Assembly: GCA_029851325.1 (NCBI GenBank)
Contig: CP099830.1
Coordinates: forward strand, 16,279-42,087
From: Candidatus Shikimatogenerans bostrichidophilus
GTDB lineage: Bacteria > Bacteroidota > Bacteroidia > Flavobacteriales > Blattabacteriaceae
DNA: 25,809 bases
Direction: 5' to 3'
In this document: piece after piece, positions 7,624 to 16,573 of the stretch
Layout: every line of letters begins with the position of its first letter
Position numbering within the stretch: position 1 is the stretch's first letter
Program-made: the position numbers and the translations under genes
Notes under the pieces: model-generated
Database searches by the model: none
Seen by the model: only the letters and a program-made list of their open reading frames with translations
Told to the model about the DNA's origin: nothing

Positions 7624-7698
7624 GGGTGGTTAGCTCAGTAGGTTTAGAGCGTTTGCCTTACAAGCAAAAGGTCACTAGTTCGAATCTAGTACCCCCCA
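7624..7698 (+). tRNA. trnV: tRNA-Val, anticodon UAC
   Basis: A 75-base cloverleaf can be drawn: acceptor GGGTGGT with ACCCCCC, D-stem GCTC/GAGC with a 10-base loop containing GG, anticodon stem TTTGC/GCAAA around CTTACAA (anticodon TAC, with T33), a 5-base variable loop AGGTC, and T-stem ACTAG/CTAGT around TTCGAAT. The discriminator is A73. CCA is not encoded (TAT follows). All pairs are Watson-Crick except position 4:69, which is T opposite C. UAC would have to read all four Val codons if it is the only tRNA-Val. The rest of the 7587-7722 spacer is AT-rich with no hairpin terminator. Confidence 0.95.
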
Positions 7699-7722
7699 TA
7701 TATATATAAAAAAAAAGACAAA

Positions 7723-8769
7723 TTATAAAGTATTTACATTATTTAAATCTTTAAAAGCTTTAATTAATCTTTTTTTAAATTTTTTTTCACCATATCTTAA
7801 AACTATTCTAGGATCATAATATTTTTTATTAGATTTATTATTATTCATTTGGGATAATAAATATTTATTAGTTTTTTGAATATATTTATAAATTCCTGTT
7901 GTAAAAGCATATTGAGTGTCAGTATCTATATTCATTTTTACAACCCCATATTCTATAGATTTTTTTATATCTTTAATAGATGATCCAGAACCTCCATGAA
8001 ATACGAAACATATAGGTTTATTATTGGTTTTATATTTATTTTTTATATATAATTGTGTTTTTTTTAAAATATTTGTTTTTAATTTTACTACATTAGGATT
8101 ATGTATCCCATGCATATTACCAAAAGATGCTGCTATTATAAAATTATTACTAATTTTTTTTAATTTTTTATAAGCATATTCTACATCTGTAGGACATGTA
8201 TATAGTTTAGATATATTTATTTTTTTATTATTAATATTGTCTTCTTCTCCTCCAGTTATTCCTAATTCTAGTTCTAATGTTATATTCATTTTTTTCATTT
8301 TTTTTAAATAATATTTACATATATTTATATTTTTTTTTATTGGTTCATTTGATAAATCTAACATATGAGAACTAAATAATGGTTTTCCATAATATTTATA
8401 ACTTTTTTCATTTTCTTTTAATAATCCATCTATCCAAGGTAATAAATTCTTATTACAATGATCTGTATGTAAGATAACAGTAGCTTTATAATATTTTGAT
8501 AATAAATGTACATGATAAGCACCAGAAATAGCTCCTAATATTGCTGATTTATTTTCATTTGATTTTCCAGCATTAAAAAGAGAGCCTCCATAAGAAAATT
8601 GTATAATAATAGGGGAATTCATTTTAGCAGCTGTTTCTATTGCTGCATTTATTGTATTAGACCCGTGGACATTTACAGCAGGTATTGCAAATTTGTTTTT
8701 CTTAGCATATTTAAATAATTTATATACTAAATCACCGGTTAATACTCCATATGGGAATTTTTTATTCAT
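7723..8769 (-). CDS. fbaA: Class II fructose-bisphosphate aldolase
   Basis: A zinc-dependent aldolase that interconverts fructose-1,6-bisphosphate and the two triose phosphates in glycolysis and gluconeogenesis. Length, 348 aa, and motifs fit the E. coli FbaA type (class IIA). Catalytic Asp103 and zinc-binding His104 are in HTDHC (101-105). Also seen are LELELGITGGEED (165-177), His221 in GNMHGIH, His259 in VFHGGSGSS, and GVVKMNIDTDTQYAF (276-290), which binds substrate phosphate. All metal and catalytic residues appear intact. It stands alone on the minus strand, divergent from map across 79 bases. It is the only central carbon enzyme here. Confidence 0.97.
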   Translation of the reverse strand: MNKKFPYGVLTGDLVYKLFKYAKKNKFAIPAVNVHGSNTINAAIETAAKMNSPIIIQFSYGGSLFNAGKSNENKSAILGAISGAYHVHLLSKYYKATVILHTDHCNKNLLPWIDGLLKENEKSYKYYGKPLFSSHMLDLSNEPIKKNINICKYYLKKMKKMNITLELELGITGGEEDNINNKKINISKLYTCPTDVEYAYKKLKKISNNFIIAASFGNMHGIHNPNVVKLKTNILKKTQLYIKNKYKTNNKPICFVFHGGSGSSIKDIKKSIEYGVVKMNIDTDTQYAFTTGIYKYIQKTNKYLLSQMNNNKSNKKYYDPRIVLRYGEKKFKKRLIKAFKDLNNVNTL

Positions 8770-8848
8770 TTTATATTTTTAAATATTATATGAATAATAA
8801 TTATTAATATATAAAATATATAATTTTAATTGTATAAAAAATATAAAA
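8770..8848. promoter_or_regulatory. Divergent spacer between fbaA and map, presumed promoters
   Basis: These 79 bases are nearly pure A/T and lie between two outward-reading genes, so they probably contain the promoter for fbaA and the upstream promoter for the long map-rpsL ribosomal cluster. I could not pick out a -33/-7 pair above the AT background, and there is no Shine-Dalgarno-like purine block with G before either start. Confidence 0.3.
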
Positions 8849-9661
8849 ATGTTAATTAAAAATATTAAAGAAATAAAAAGAATAAAAAAAAATGCTAAAT
8901 TATCTTCTAAAACCCTAGGAATATTAACTAATTATATAAAACCTGGGATTAATTTATTATTTTTAGATAAAATAGCAAAAGAATATATTATAGATAATGG
9001 TGGGTATCCTGCATTTTTAGGTTTATATAATTATCCTTATACTATATGTACCTCTATTAATTATGAAGTAGTACATGGATTACCAAGAAACAAAATTTTA
9101 AAAGAAGGAGATATAATTTCTATAGATTGTGGAGTATTAAAAAATAAATATTATAGTGACAATGCTTATACTTATGGAGTAGGAAATATATCAAAAGAAA
9201 ATAAAAATTTATTAAAAATTACTTTAAAATCTTTATATATAGGAATAAAATTTTGTAAAAAAGGGAATAAAATAGGTAATATTGGATATAACATTAACAA
9301 ATATATTACTAAAAAAAATAAAAATTTATATGTAGTCAAAGATTTAGTAGGACATGGTATAGGAAAAAAATTACATGAATTACCTAATATTCCTAATTAT
9401 GGGAAAAAAAATACTGGGATGTCTTTACATAATGGAATGGTTTTTTCAATAGAACCTATGGTTAATATAGGAACTAATAAAATAAAACTATATAAAGATG
9501 GATGGACTTATATAACTTCTAATTTAAAAAATTCAGCTCATTATGAACATAATATAGCAATTATAAACAATAAACCTGTTATATTATCAACTTTTAAATA
9601 TATTAATAGAATATTAAAAAAAAATAAATATGCCTACAATACAACAATTAATAAAAAATAA
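8849..9661 (+). CDS. map: Type I methionine aminopeptidase
   Basis: It removes the initiator Met from new proteins after deformylation. The 270 aa carry all five metal ligands of the family: Asp93 (SIDCG), Asp104 (SDNAYTYG), His169 ([12 protein letters not shown]), Glu202 (FSIEPM) and Glu233 ([10 protein letters not shown]), plus the substrate-binding His76 (VVHGLP). In Bacteroidota map usually sits between secY and infA; here it precedes rpsL, with which it shares 32 bases in another frame. It is the first gene of the long plus-strand cluster, so it may be co-transcribed with ribosomal proteins. Confidence 0.97.
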   Translation: MLIKNIKEIKRIKKNAKLSSKTLGILTNYIKPGINLLFLDKIAKEYIIDNGGYPAFLGLYNYPYTICTSINYEVVHGLPRNKILKEGDIISIDCGVLKNKYYSDNAYTYGVGNISKENKNLLKITLKSLYIGIKFCKKGNKIGNIGYNINKYITKKNKNLYVVKDLVGHGIGKKLHELPNIPNYGKKNTGMSLHNGMVFSIEPMVNIGTNKIKLYKDGWTYITSNLKNSAHYEHNIAIINNKPVILSTFKYINRILKKNKYAYNTTINKK

Positions 9662-10016
9662 AAGAAAATTAATTAAAAAAAAATCTAAATCACCTGCGTT
9701 AAAAAAATCTCCTCAAAAAAAAGGGATTTGTTTGAAAGTATATACTACAACACCTAAAAAACCTAACTCTGCTTTAAGAAAAGTAGCAAGAGTAAAACTA
9801 ACAGAAGGTAATGAAATAAATGCATATATAAAAGGTGAAGGACATAATTTACAAGAACATTCCATAGTTCTAGTAGAAGGAGGTAGAGTAAAAGATTTAC
9901 CAGGGGTAAAATATCATATTATTCGTGGAACTTTAGATACTGATGGGGTAAAAGATAGAAAAAAAAGTAGAAGTAGATATGGAACAAAAAAAAATAAAAA
10001 TTATAATAAAAAATAA
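9630..10016 (+). CDS. rpsL: 30S ribosomal protein uS12
   Basis: uS12 sits at the decoding centre and controls accuracy. The 128 aa start [10 protein letters not shown] as in the family, which fixes the ATG at 9630 inside the map 3' end. The decoding-centre loops [17 protein letters not shown] (Lys43) and [14 protein letters not shown] (Asp89, Lys94) are conserved. The lysines where streptomycin-resistance changes usually arise are unchanged. First of the str group rpsL-rpsG-fusA. Confidence 0.98.
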   Translation: MPTIQQLIKNKRKLIKKKSKSPALKKSPQKKGICLKVYTTTPKKPNSALRKVARVKLTEGNEINAYIKGEGHNLQEHSIVLVEGGRVKDLPGVKYHIIRGTLDTDGVKDRKKSRSRYGTKKNKNYNKK

Positions 10017-10021
10017 AATTT

Positions 10022-10498
10022 ATGAGAAAAACTAAAAAAAATAATAAACAATATATACCTGATGTAAAATATAATAGTAGATTAGTTACATATTTTATTA
10101 ATCATATTATGAAAAAAGGAAAAAAAAATATAGCATATAAAATTTTTTATAAAACATTAGATATAATTAATGATAAATTAAACCTTAACAATATTAAGCC
10201 ATTAAATATTTTAAAAATAGCAATTAAAAATGCTTCACCTGAAGTAAAAATTAAAACTCGTAAAATAGGTGGTTCTACTTATAGTATACCTGTAAAAATA
10301 AATGAAAATCAAAAAAAATATTTAACCATTAAATGGTTAATTGTAAATGCTAAAAATAGAAAGGAAAAAACTATGTCTGAAAAATTAGCTAATGAAATTA
10401 TTTCTACTTACAATGGGATTGGTAATACTATAAAAAAGAAAAATGAAATACATAAACAAGCAGAATCAAATAAAGCTTTTTCACATTTTAAATTTTAA
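10022..10498 (+). CDS. rpsG: 30S ribosomal protein uS7
   Basis: uS7 is a primary binder of the 3' major domain of 16S rRNA and lines the E site. The 158 aa show family blocks VTYFINHIMKKGKK (near residue 21), IKNASPEVKIKTRKIGGSTYSIPV and the C-terminal HKQAESNKAFSHF. Length is normal. It is 5 bases after rpsL and 5 bases before fusA. Confidence 0.97.
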   Translation: MRKTKKNNKQYIPDVKYNSRLVTYFINHIMKKGKKNIAYKIFYKTLDIINDKLNLNNIKPLNILKIAIKNASPEVKIKTRKIGGSTYSIPVKINENQKKYLTIKWLIVNAKNRKEKTMSEKLANEIISTYNGIGNTIKKKNEIHKQAESNKAFSHFKF

Positions 10499-10503
10499 AT
10501 TTT

Positions 10504-12573
10504 ATGAATAAATTAAAATATACAAGAAATATAGGGATTGTAGCACATATAGACGCTGGGAAAACTACTACTACTGAAAGAATATTATATTATTCAGGGA
10601 TTAATCATAAAATTGGGGAAGTTCATGAAGGTAATGCTACTATGGATTGGATGATACAAGAACAAGAAAGAGGGATAACTATTACTTCTGCTGCTACTAG
10701 ATGTGTATGGAAGTATAATAAAAAAAAATATTATATTAATATTATAGATACTCCAGGACATGTAGATTTTACAGTAGAAGTTGAAAGATCTTTAAGAATA
10801 TTAGATGGTATGATAGTTTTATTTAGTTCAGTAGAAGGAGTAGAACCACAATCTGAAACAGTTTGGAATCAAGCTAATAAATATAAAATTCCTAGAATAG
10901 GATATATTAATAAAATGGATAGAAAAGGAGCAAACTTTTTTAAAGTTTGTTCACAAATAAAAACTAAATTAAAAAGTATTCCTATAATATTGCAAATTCC
11001 ATTAATTATAAAAGAAAAATTTATAGGAATTATAGATTTATTATCTAATAAATCTATAATATGGGAAGAAAAAAATTATGGGATGAAGTATAATATTAAA
11101 AAAGTTCCTAAAGATATGATAGATATAACTAATAAATATAAAAAAAAATTATTAGAAATATTGTCAGAATATGATGATGAACTAATGGAAAACTTTTTAA
11201 GTAATAAAAAAATAAAAATTAATAAAATTATTAAAATAATAAAAAAAGAAACATTAAAGATAAATTTAGTTCCTATCTTGTGTGGGTCTTCTTTTAAAAA
11301 TAAAGGTGTCCAAAAATTATTAGATTCAATATGTATGTATTTACCTTCTCCATTAAAATCTAAAAAGATTATAGGTATTGATTTATTAAAAAATAAAAAA
11401 TGTATAGTAAGTCCAAAAAAAAATAATTCTTTTTGTTCATTAGTTTTTAAAATATCTAGTGATAAATTTGTTGGGAAATTAGTATTTATAAGAGTATATT
11501 CAGGTTTATTAAAAATTGGTGATTACGTATATAATATAAGAACTAAAACAAAAGAGAAAATTTCTAGAATGTATCAAATGCATGCAAATAAACAAATACC
11601 TATAAATAAAATTTTGGCTGGAGATATTTTTGCTGGGGTAGGATTTAAAGATATAAAAACCGGTGATACATTATGTAGTATTAATAATCCTATATTATTA
11701 GAAAATATTAAATTTCCTAAACCTGTTATGGGAATATCTATAGAACCTAAAAAAAAATCTGATTTAGATAAAATGAGTATTGCTTTATCTAAAATTATTG
11801 AAGAAGATCCTACATTTAATGTAAAAATAGATAAAAATACTGGTGAAACTATTATAAATGGGATGGGAGAGTTACATTTAGATATTATAATAGATAGAAT
11901 GCAAAGAGAATATAATATTTCATTTAATAAAGGCATTCCTAAAGTTGAATATAAAGAAAAATTTAAAAGTACAATAAAATATAGAGAAATTTATAAAAAA
12001 CAAACAGGTGGTAGAGGTAAATATGCTGATATTTTATTTACTATAGGTCCATATAAAGGTAAAGGGTTAAATTTTATAAATAAAGTAAAAGGAGGAAATA
12101 TTCCTAAAGAATTTATATCATCAGTAAAAAAAGGATTTAAAGAATCTATGAAAATAGGGCCTTTATTAGGATATGAAGTAGAATCTATGGAAATAGTTTT
12201 ATTAGATGGTACTTATCATTCTGTAGATTCTGATACATTATCTTTTGAAATAGCAGCTAAAAATGGGTTTAAAAATTCAGCAAATAAGACAAATCCTGTT
12301 ATAATGGAACCTATAATGAAATTAGAAGTAATTTGTAATAATGATTATTTAGGAAATATAGTAAGTGATATTAATAAAAGAAGAGGGATAATTAAAGAAA
12401 TTTTAGATATTAATAATAATAAAATTGTTAAAGGTTTAGTTCCATTATCTGAAATGTTTGGATATGTTACTAGTTTAAGATCTTTATCTTCTGGTAGAGC
12501 TACCTCTAATATGAGTTTCTCACATTATGATGAATTACCTAAAGAGAATTTTAATAAATTAATAAATAAATAA
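10504..12573 (+). CDS. fusA: Elongation factor G
   Basis: EF-G drives tRNA-mRNA translocation and, with the recycling factor, ribosome splitting. The 689 aa are close to family length. G motifs: AHIDAGKT (14-21), RGIT (56-59), DTPGH with catalytic His86, and NKMD (136-139). Domain II and III blocks follow (GDIFAGVGFKDIKTGDTL, GMGELHLDII), then domain IV with KQTGGRGKYADI and a C-terminal PLSEMFGYVTSLRSLSSGRA. Nothing is missing. tuf does not follow; fusA abuts rpsJ directly, as in other Bacteroidota. It is the best-preserved long gene of the window. Confidence 0.98.
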   Translation: MNKLKYTRNIGIVAHIDAGKTTTTERILYYSGINHKIGEVHEGNATMDWMIQEQERGITITSAATRCVWKYNKKKYYINIIDTPGHVDFTVEVERSLRILDGMIVLFSSVEGVEPQSETVWNQANKYKIPRIGYINKMDRKGANFFKVCSQIKTKLKSIPIILQIPLIIKEKFIGIIDLLSNKSIIWEEKNYGMKYNIKKVPKDMIDITNKYKKKLLEILSEYDDELMENFLSNKKIKINKIIKIIKKETLKINLVPILCGSSFKNKGVQKLLDSICMYLPSPLKSKKIIGIDLLKNKKCIVSPKKNNSFCSLVFKISSDKFVGKLVFIRVYSGLLKIGDYVYNIRTKTKEKISRMYQMHANKQIPINKILAGDIFAGVGFKDIKTGDTLCSINNPILLENIKFPKPVMGISIEPKKKSDLDKMSIALSKIIEEDPTFNVKIDKNTGETIINGMGELHLDIIIDRMQREYNISFNKGIPKVEYKEKFKSTIKYREIYKKQTGGRGKYADILFTIGPYKGKGLNFINKVKGGNIPKEFISSVKKGFKESMKIGPLLGYEVESMEIVLLDGTYHSVDSDTLSFEIAAKNGFKNSANKTNPVIMEPIMKLEVICNNDYLGNIVSDINKRRGIIKEILDINNNKIVKGLVPLSEMFGYVTSLRSLSSGRATSNMSFSHYDELPKENFNKLINK

Positions 12574-12577
12574 AACA

Positions 12578-12883
12578 ATGAGTCAAATAATAAAAATAAA
12601 ATTAAAATCCTATGATTATATTTTATTAGATAAATCAATTAAAAATATTATAAAATCAATTAAATCTACAGGAGTTACTATAAATGGTCCTATACCATTA
12701 CCTACTAAAAAAAAAAAATTTACAGTATTAAAATCACCGCATGTTCATAAAAAATCAAGAGAACAATTCGAATTATCAACTCATGTAAGATATTTAGAAA
12801 TTATTAATGCTAATACTATGACAATAGAAGCTTTAATGAAATTAGAATTGGCTAGTGGAGTAGATGTACAAATAAAAATTTAA
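12578..12883 (+). CDS. rpsJ: 30S ribosomal protein uS10 (NusE)
   Basis: uS10 is part of the 30S head and, as NusE, links to transcription antitermination. The 101 aa contain GPIPLPTKKKKFTVLKSPHV and KKSREQFE followed by HVRYLEI, the family core. Full length. It opens the S10-type gene run, 4 bases after fusA. Confidence 0.97.
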   Translation: MSQIIKIKLKSYDYILLDKSIKNIIKSIKSTGVTINGPIPLPTKKKKFTVLKSPHVHKKSREQFELSTHVRYLEIINANTMTIEALMKLELASGVDVQIKI

Positions 12884-12888
12884 TAAAT

Positions 12889-13527
12889 ATGATTAAGATA
12901 ATAGGTACTAAAATACAAATGATAAGTATTTTTTTTAATAAAAAACTTTATCCTTGTACAATTATAAATTGTAATCCTAATAAGATTATATATATTAATA
13001 AAACTACTAATATTTATTATACCGTTTTATTAGGTTATGATAAAATAAAAAAAATTAATAAGCCTTTAAGTGGAATATTTAAAAAATATAATACAAATTA
13101 TTATAGAAAATTAATTCAATTAAATAATTTAACTTATAAATACATAAAAAATATTATTAATGATGAGTATATTGATTTAAATTATTTTATAAATGACAAA
13201 TATGTAGATATTATAGGTAATACTATAGGGAAAGGTTTTCAAGGAGTAGTAAAAAGATATAATTTTTCTGGAGTAGGAGGTAAAACTCATGGACAACATA
13301 ATAGGTTAAGATCTCCAGGATCTATAGGAGCAGGATCCTCTCCTTCTAGAGTTTTTAAAGGGTTAAAAATGGCTGGTCATATGGGAAGTAATAGAATAAC
13401 AATAAAAAAAATGAAAATCTTGAAAATTGACGTTAAAAATAAAATAATTATGGTAAAAGGATCTGTTCCTGGGAAAAAAAATAATTATTTAATAATAAAA
13501 AAATGGAAAAAAAATGTACAAATTTAA
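12889..13527 (+). CDS. rplC: 50S ribosomal protein uL3
   Basis: uL3 is an early 23S rRNA binder whose loop reaches the peptidyl transferase centre. The 212 aa begin MIKIIGTKIQMISIF (family: GKK-GMT-IF) and keep the central loop GKGFQGVVKRYNFSGVGGKTHG with SPGSIGAGSSPSRVFKG and MAGHMG. The conserved Gln in the GFQG loop, a methylation site in some bacteria, is present. The end overlaps rplD by 25 bases. Confidence 0.97.
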   Translation: MIKIIGTKIQMISIFFNKKLYPCTIINCNPNKIIYINKTTNIYYTVLLGYDKIKKINKPLSGIFKKYNTNYYRKLIQLNNLTYKYIKNIINDEYIDLNYFINDKYVDIIGNTIGKGFQGVVKRYNFSGVGGKTHGQHNRLRSPGSIGAGSSPSRVFKGLKMAGHMGSNRITIKKMKILKIDVKNKIIMVKGSVPGKKNNYLIIKKWKKNVQI

Positions 13528-14132
13528 TAAAAAAAAATTTTTTTTTATTAAAAAAAAGAAATAAAGAAAAAAATAAAAATCATATAATTTATCTATATGT
13601 TAAAAGTTATTTACATTCACAAAGATTAGGAAATAGTAAAACTAAAGAAAGAAGTGAAATAAAAGGTAGTACTAGAAAAATATTAAAACAAAAAGGAACT
13701 GGTAATGCTAGGAAAGGAGATATTAAAAATCCTCTTTTTAGAGGAGGAGGTAGAGTTTTTGGTCCTAAAAAAAGAAATTATAAAATTAAAATTAATAAAA
13801 TTATTAAACAAAAAGTAAAAAAAATATTAATAAGTGATAAAATATTACATAATAAAGCTTTTTTTTTGAAGAAGTTTAATTTTTTATCCTTAAAAACAAA
13901 AGATTTAATTTTATATTTTAAAAAAAAAAATATAAACTTAAATTATAAAACATATAAATATTTAATAATTACTGATAAAATATATAAAAATTTATTAATA
14001 TCTTCTAAAAATATTAAAAACATAATTATAAATTATAAAAATAATATAAATTATTTTTATGTTTTAATATCAGATTATATAATATTTATAGGTGATAAAA
14101 TAGATAAATATATTTTAAATAATTTAATTTAA
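13503..14132 (+). CDS. rplD: 50S ribosomal protein uL4
   Basis: uL4 lines the exit tunnel of the large subunit. The 209 aa hold the tunnel-loop signature KERSEIKGSTRKILKQKGTGNARKGD followed by FRGGGRVFGPKKRNY. The stretch before HIIYLYVKSYL is a few residues shorter than usual. The ATG at 13503 is the only candidate, because an in-frame TAA lies just upstream (13482-13484). The start is therefore inside the rplC 3' end. The C-terminal half is diverged and Asn/Lys/Ile-rich. Confidence 0.95.
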   Translation: MEKKCTNLIKKNFFLLKKRNKEKNKNHIIYLYVKSYLHSQRLGNSKTKERSEIKGSTRKILKQKGTGNARKGDIKNPLFRGGGRVFGPKKRNYKIKINKIIKQKVKKILISDKILHNKAFFLKKFNFLSLKTKDLILYFKKKNINLNYKTYKYLIITDKIYKNLLISSKNIKNIIINYKNNINYFYVLISDYIIFIGDKIDKYILNNLI

Positions 14133-14134
14133 AT

Positions 14135-14398
14135 ATGAAATTATTTCTTTATCCTTTAAAGACAAACAAAACTATTAATATGTTAAGAACATATAAAAAG
14201 TATACTTTTATATTGAATCAAAAAAAAATAAATAAAATAAAATTAAAAGAATATTTTTTAAAAAATTATTCATTAATAGTTACAAAAATAAATATTATAA
14301 AAATAAAACATAAAAAAAAGAAAAAAATTATAGTAAATTTTAAAAATAAATTAAAAAATAAATTTTTATTAAATTATGAAAAAAATAAAAAAAGTTAA
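14135..14398 (+). CDS. rplW: 50S ribosomal protein uL23, diverged
   Basis: uL23 lies at the tunnel exit and docks trigger factor and SRP. The 87 aa show a weak family pattern: a start like [13 protein letters not shown] (family I--P--TEK), [20 protein letters not shown], and a [10 protein letters not shown] strand ahead of [10 protein letters not shown]. Position between rplD and rplB makes the call. The conserved TEK is replaced by TNK. It overlaps rplB by 23 bases. Confidence 0.88.
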   Translation: MKLFLYPLKTNKTINMLRTYKKYTFILNQKKINKIKLKEYFLKNYSLIVTKINIIKIKHKKKKKIIVNFKNKLKNKFLLNYEKNKKS

Positions 14399-15143
14399 AT
14401 TTAATAAATTAATTTATGGTAAACATAAAACAGGTGGTAGAAATAATTATGGAAGAATTACAGTTCAACATATAGGTGGGGGGCATAAAAAAAAATACAG
14501 AATTATAGATTATAAAAGAGATAAATATGATATAGAAGCTAAAGTTAAAAGTATAGAATATGATCCTAATAGATCATCATATATTTCTTTATTGTATTAT
14601 AATGATGGAGAAAAAAAATATATTTTATCTATTAATGGATTAAATATAGGTGATACTATAATTTCTTCTAAAAATTTATCTATTTTTAATATAGGTAATT
14701 CTGCTCCTTTAAAAATTATCCCTTTAGGAACTATTATATGTTGTATAGAAAATATACCAGGTAAAGGAGGTATATATTCAAGAAGTGCAGGTACATTTTC
14801 AACTTTAATTTCAAAAGAAGATAAATATGCTATTATAAAATTATCTTCAAATGAAAAAAAAATGATATTATTAAATTGTATGGCTACTATAGGTTCTATT
14901 TCAAACAATAATCATAAATTTAAAAAATTAAAAAAAGCCGGTAATAGTAGATGGTTAGGAAAAAGACCTAGAACTAGAGGAGTAGCTATGAATCCTATAG
15001 ATCATCCTATGGGTGGAGGTGAAGGTAAAGCGTCTGGAGGTCATCCCAAAAGTAAACATGGAATATATTCTAAAGGATATAAAACACGTAGAAAAAAAAA
15101 TATTTCATCTAAATATATAATAAAAAATATAAAAAAAAAATAA
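14376..15143 (+). CDS. rplB: 50S ribosomal protein uL2, N-terminally shortened
   Basis: uL2 is needed for subunit joining and peptidyl transfer. Core and C-terminus are intact: [29 protein letters not shown], then [27 protein letters not shown]. The functionally critical His of DHP is kept. HPMGGGEG and SSKYII are the Bacteroidota variant. At 255 aa it is about 20 residues shorter than usual at the N-terminus. An in-frame TAA at 14370-14372 just before the ATG rules out a longer start without a frameshift. Confidence 0.97.
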   Translation: MKKIKKVKFNKLIYGKHKTGGRNNYGRITVQHIGGGHKKKYRIIDYKRDKYDIEAKVKSIEYDPNRSSYISLLYYNDGEKKYILSINGLNIGDTIISSKNLSIFNIGNSAPLKIIPLGTIICCIENIPGKGGIYSRSAGTFSTLISKEDKYAIIKLSSNEKKMILLNCMATIGSISNNNHKFKKLKKAGNSRWLGKRPRTRGVAMNPIDHPMGGGEGKASGGHPKSKHGIYSKGYKTRRKKNISSKYIIKNIKKK

Positions 15144-15149
15144 ATAAAT

Positions 15150-15422
15150 ATGTCTAGATCATTAAAAAAAGGGCCTTATATAAATTATAAATTAATAAAA
15201 AAAATAAAAGAAAATAATAAAAATATTAATAATAAAAAAAATATTAAAACTTGGGCTAGAAATTCTGTTATTACACCAGAATTTATTGGAAATACATTAT
15301 TAGTACATAATGGGAAACAATTCTTACCAGTATATATCACTGAAGATATGGTAGGATATAAATTAGGAGAATTTGCTCCAACTAGAATATTTAGAGGACA
15401 TTCTGGTAATAAAAAAAAATAA
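15150..15422 (+). CDS. rpsS: 30S ribosomal protein uS19
   Basis: uS19 in the 30S head contacts uS13 and the A-site finger. The 90 aa begin [11 protein letters not shown] and carry [41 protein letters not shown] and the ending FRGH, all typical. Full length, 6 bases after rplB and 3 before rplV. Confidence 0.98.
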   Translation: MSRSLKKGPYINYKLIKKIKENNKNINNKKNIKTWARNSVITPEFIGNTLLVHNGKQFLPVYITEDMVGYKLGEFAPTRIFRGHSGNKKK

Positions 15423-15425
15423 AAA

Positions 15426-15815
15426 ATGGGTAAAAGAAAAAGAATAACATCATATAAAATTAAGAATATAAAAAAAAATATAAATTATTCTTTATTAAGA
15501 AATATTAAAATTTCTTATAGAAAAATTAGATCAGTTACTAATTTAATTAAAGGAACTAATGTAAATTATGCTTTAAATATTTTAGATAATTATATTAGTA
15601 TAAAAAGTACTAATATATTAAAAAATTTAATATTATCTGCTGTTTCTAATTATATTAATAAAAATGGATTTATTGAAAAAAATAAATTATATATTAATAA
15701 TATTATAGTAAATAGTTCAGGTATGAGAAAAAGATTTAAATATGCTCCACAAGGTAGATGCCATATTATAAGAAAAAGATTAAGTTATATAAAATTATAT
15801 ATAAAAAAAAAATAA
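15426..15815 (+). CDS. rplV: 50S ribosomal protein uL22
   Basis: uL22 extends a beta hairpin into the exit tunnel. The 129 aa start MGKRKRI, the form seen in Bacteroidota, followed by ISYRKIRSVTNLIKGTNVNYAL, a helical SAVSNYI block, and the hairpin and ending MRKRFKYAPQGRCHIIRKR. Full length relative to the phylum. The stop is followed one base later by the rpsC ATG. Confidence 0.96.
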   Translation: MGKRKRITSYKIKNIKKNINYSLLRNIKISYRKIRSVTNLIKGTNVNYALNILDNYISIKSTNILKNLILSAVSNYINKNGFIEKNKLYINNIIVNSSGMRKRFKYAPQGRCHIIRKRLSYIKLYIKKK

Positions 15816-15816
15816 A

Positions 15817-16569
15817 ATGGGTCAAAAAACAAATCCTATTTCTAATAGATTAGGATTAATTTATGGTTGGAAATCTATATGGATAAATAATTATTTATTA
15901 AATGTTAAAGAAGATAATGATATAAGAAATTATATAAATAAAAGATTTTTAAATAGATATTGTATATCTAATATTTTTATAGAAAGAACTAGAAATAAGA
16001 TAATTATTACTATATGTACTTCAAAGCCTGCTATAGTTATAGGTAAAAAGGGTAAAGAAGTAGATTTTATAAAAAATCAAATTAAAATAATAATAAAAAA
16101 TAATTTAAAAAATAATTTATTAAATAATAAAACAAATTATAAAGAATGTAATGTATATATTAATGTAATAGATATAATAAAACCTGAATTAGATGCATTA
16201 TTGGTAGCTAAAAATATTTGTAGACAAATAGAGAATAGAATATCTTATAAAAAATCTATTAAATTTTCTATATTGTCTGCAATGAAAATGAAAGTTCAAG
16301 GAATAAAAATACAAATATCAGGTAGATTAAATGGTGCTGAAATGGCTAGAAGAGAACTTTATAAAAAGGGTACTATTAAATTATCTACATTTAGATCTAA
16401 TATTGATTATGGGTTTTATGAAGCTAATACTACTTATGGGAAAATTGGAGTAAAAGTTTGGATAATGAAAAATATAATTTATAATAAAATAAAAGATTTA
16501 ACGAATTTTTATAATAATTATTTAAAAATAAAACACAAAAAAAAAATAAAATTTTTTGTAAAAAAATAA
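15817..16569 (+). CDS. rpsC: 30S ribosomal protein uS3
   Basis: uS3 forms part of the mRNA entry channel. The 250 aa begin [20 protein letters not shown], a Bacteroidota-like start, and contain the KH domain with the GxxG loop [10 protein letters not shown] (about residues 74-83) and the C-terminal [22 protein letters not shown] with [12 protein letters not shown]. Full length. No sign of damage. Confidence 0.97.
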   Translation: MGQKTNPISNRLGLIYGWKSIWINNYLLNVKEDNDIRNYINKRFLNRYCISNIFIERTRNKIIITICTSKPAIVIGKKGKEVDFIKNQIKIIIKNNLKNNLLNNKTNYKECNVYINVIDIIKPELDALLVAKNICRQIENRISYKKSIKFSILSAMKMKVQGIKIQISGRLNGAEMARRELYKKGTIKLSTFRSNIDYGFYEANTTYGKIGVKVWIMKNIIYNKIKDLTNFYNNYLKIKHKKKIKFFVKK

Positions 16570-16573
16570 TAAA

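Noticed and set aside
7699..7722. TA repeat and A-run after tRNA-Val as a terminator
   Set aside because: There is no GC-containing stem, and such AT runs are everywhere in this window.
10322..10340. Perfect 19-base palindrome (9-base arms, 1-base centre) in rpsG, considered as an operator or hairpin
   Set aside because: It codes for a conserved stretch of uS7, and at this base composition one or two such palindromes are expected by chance in a window of this size.
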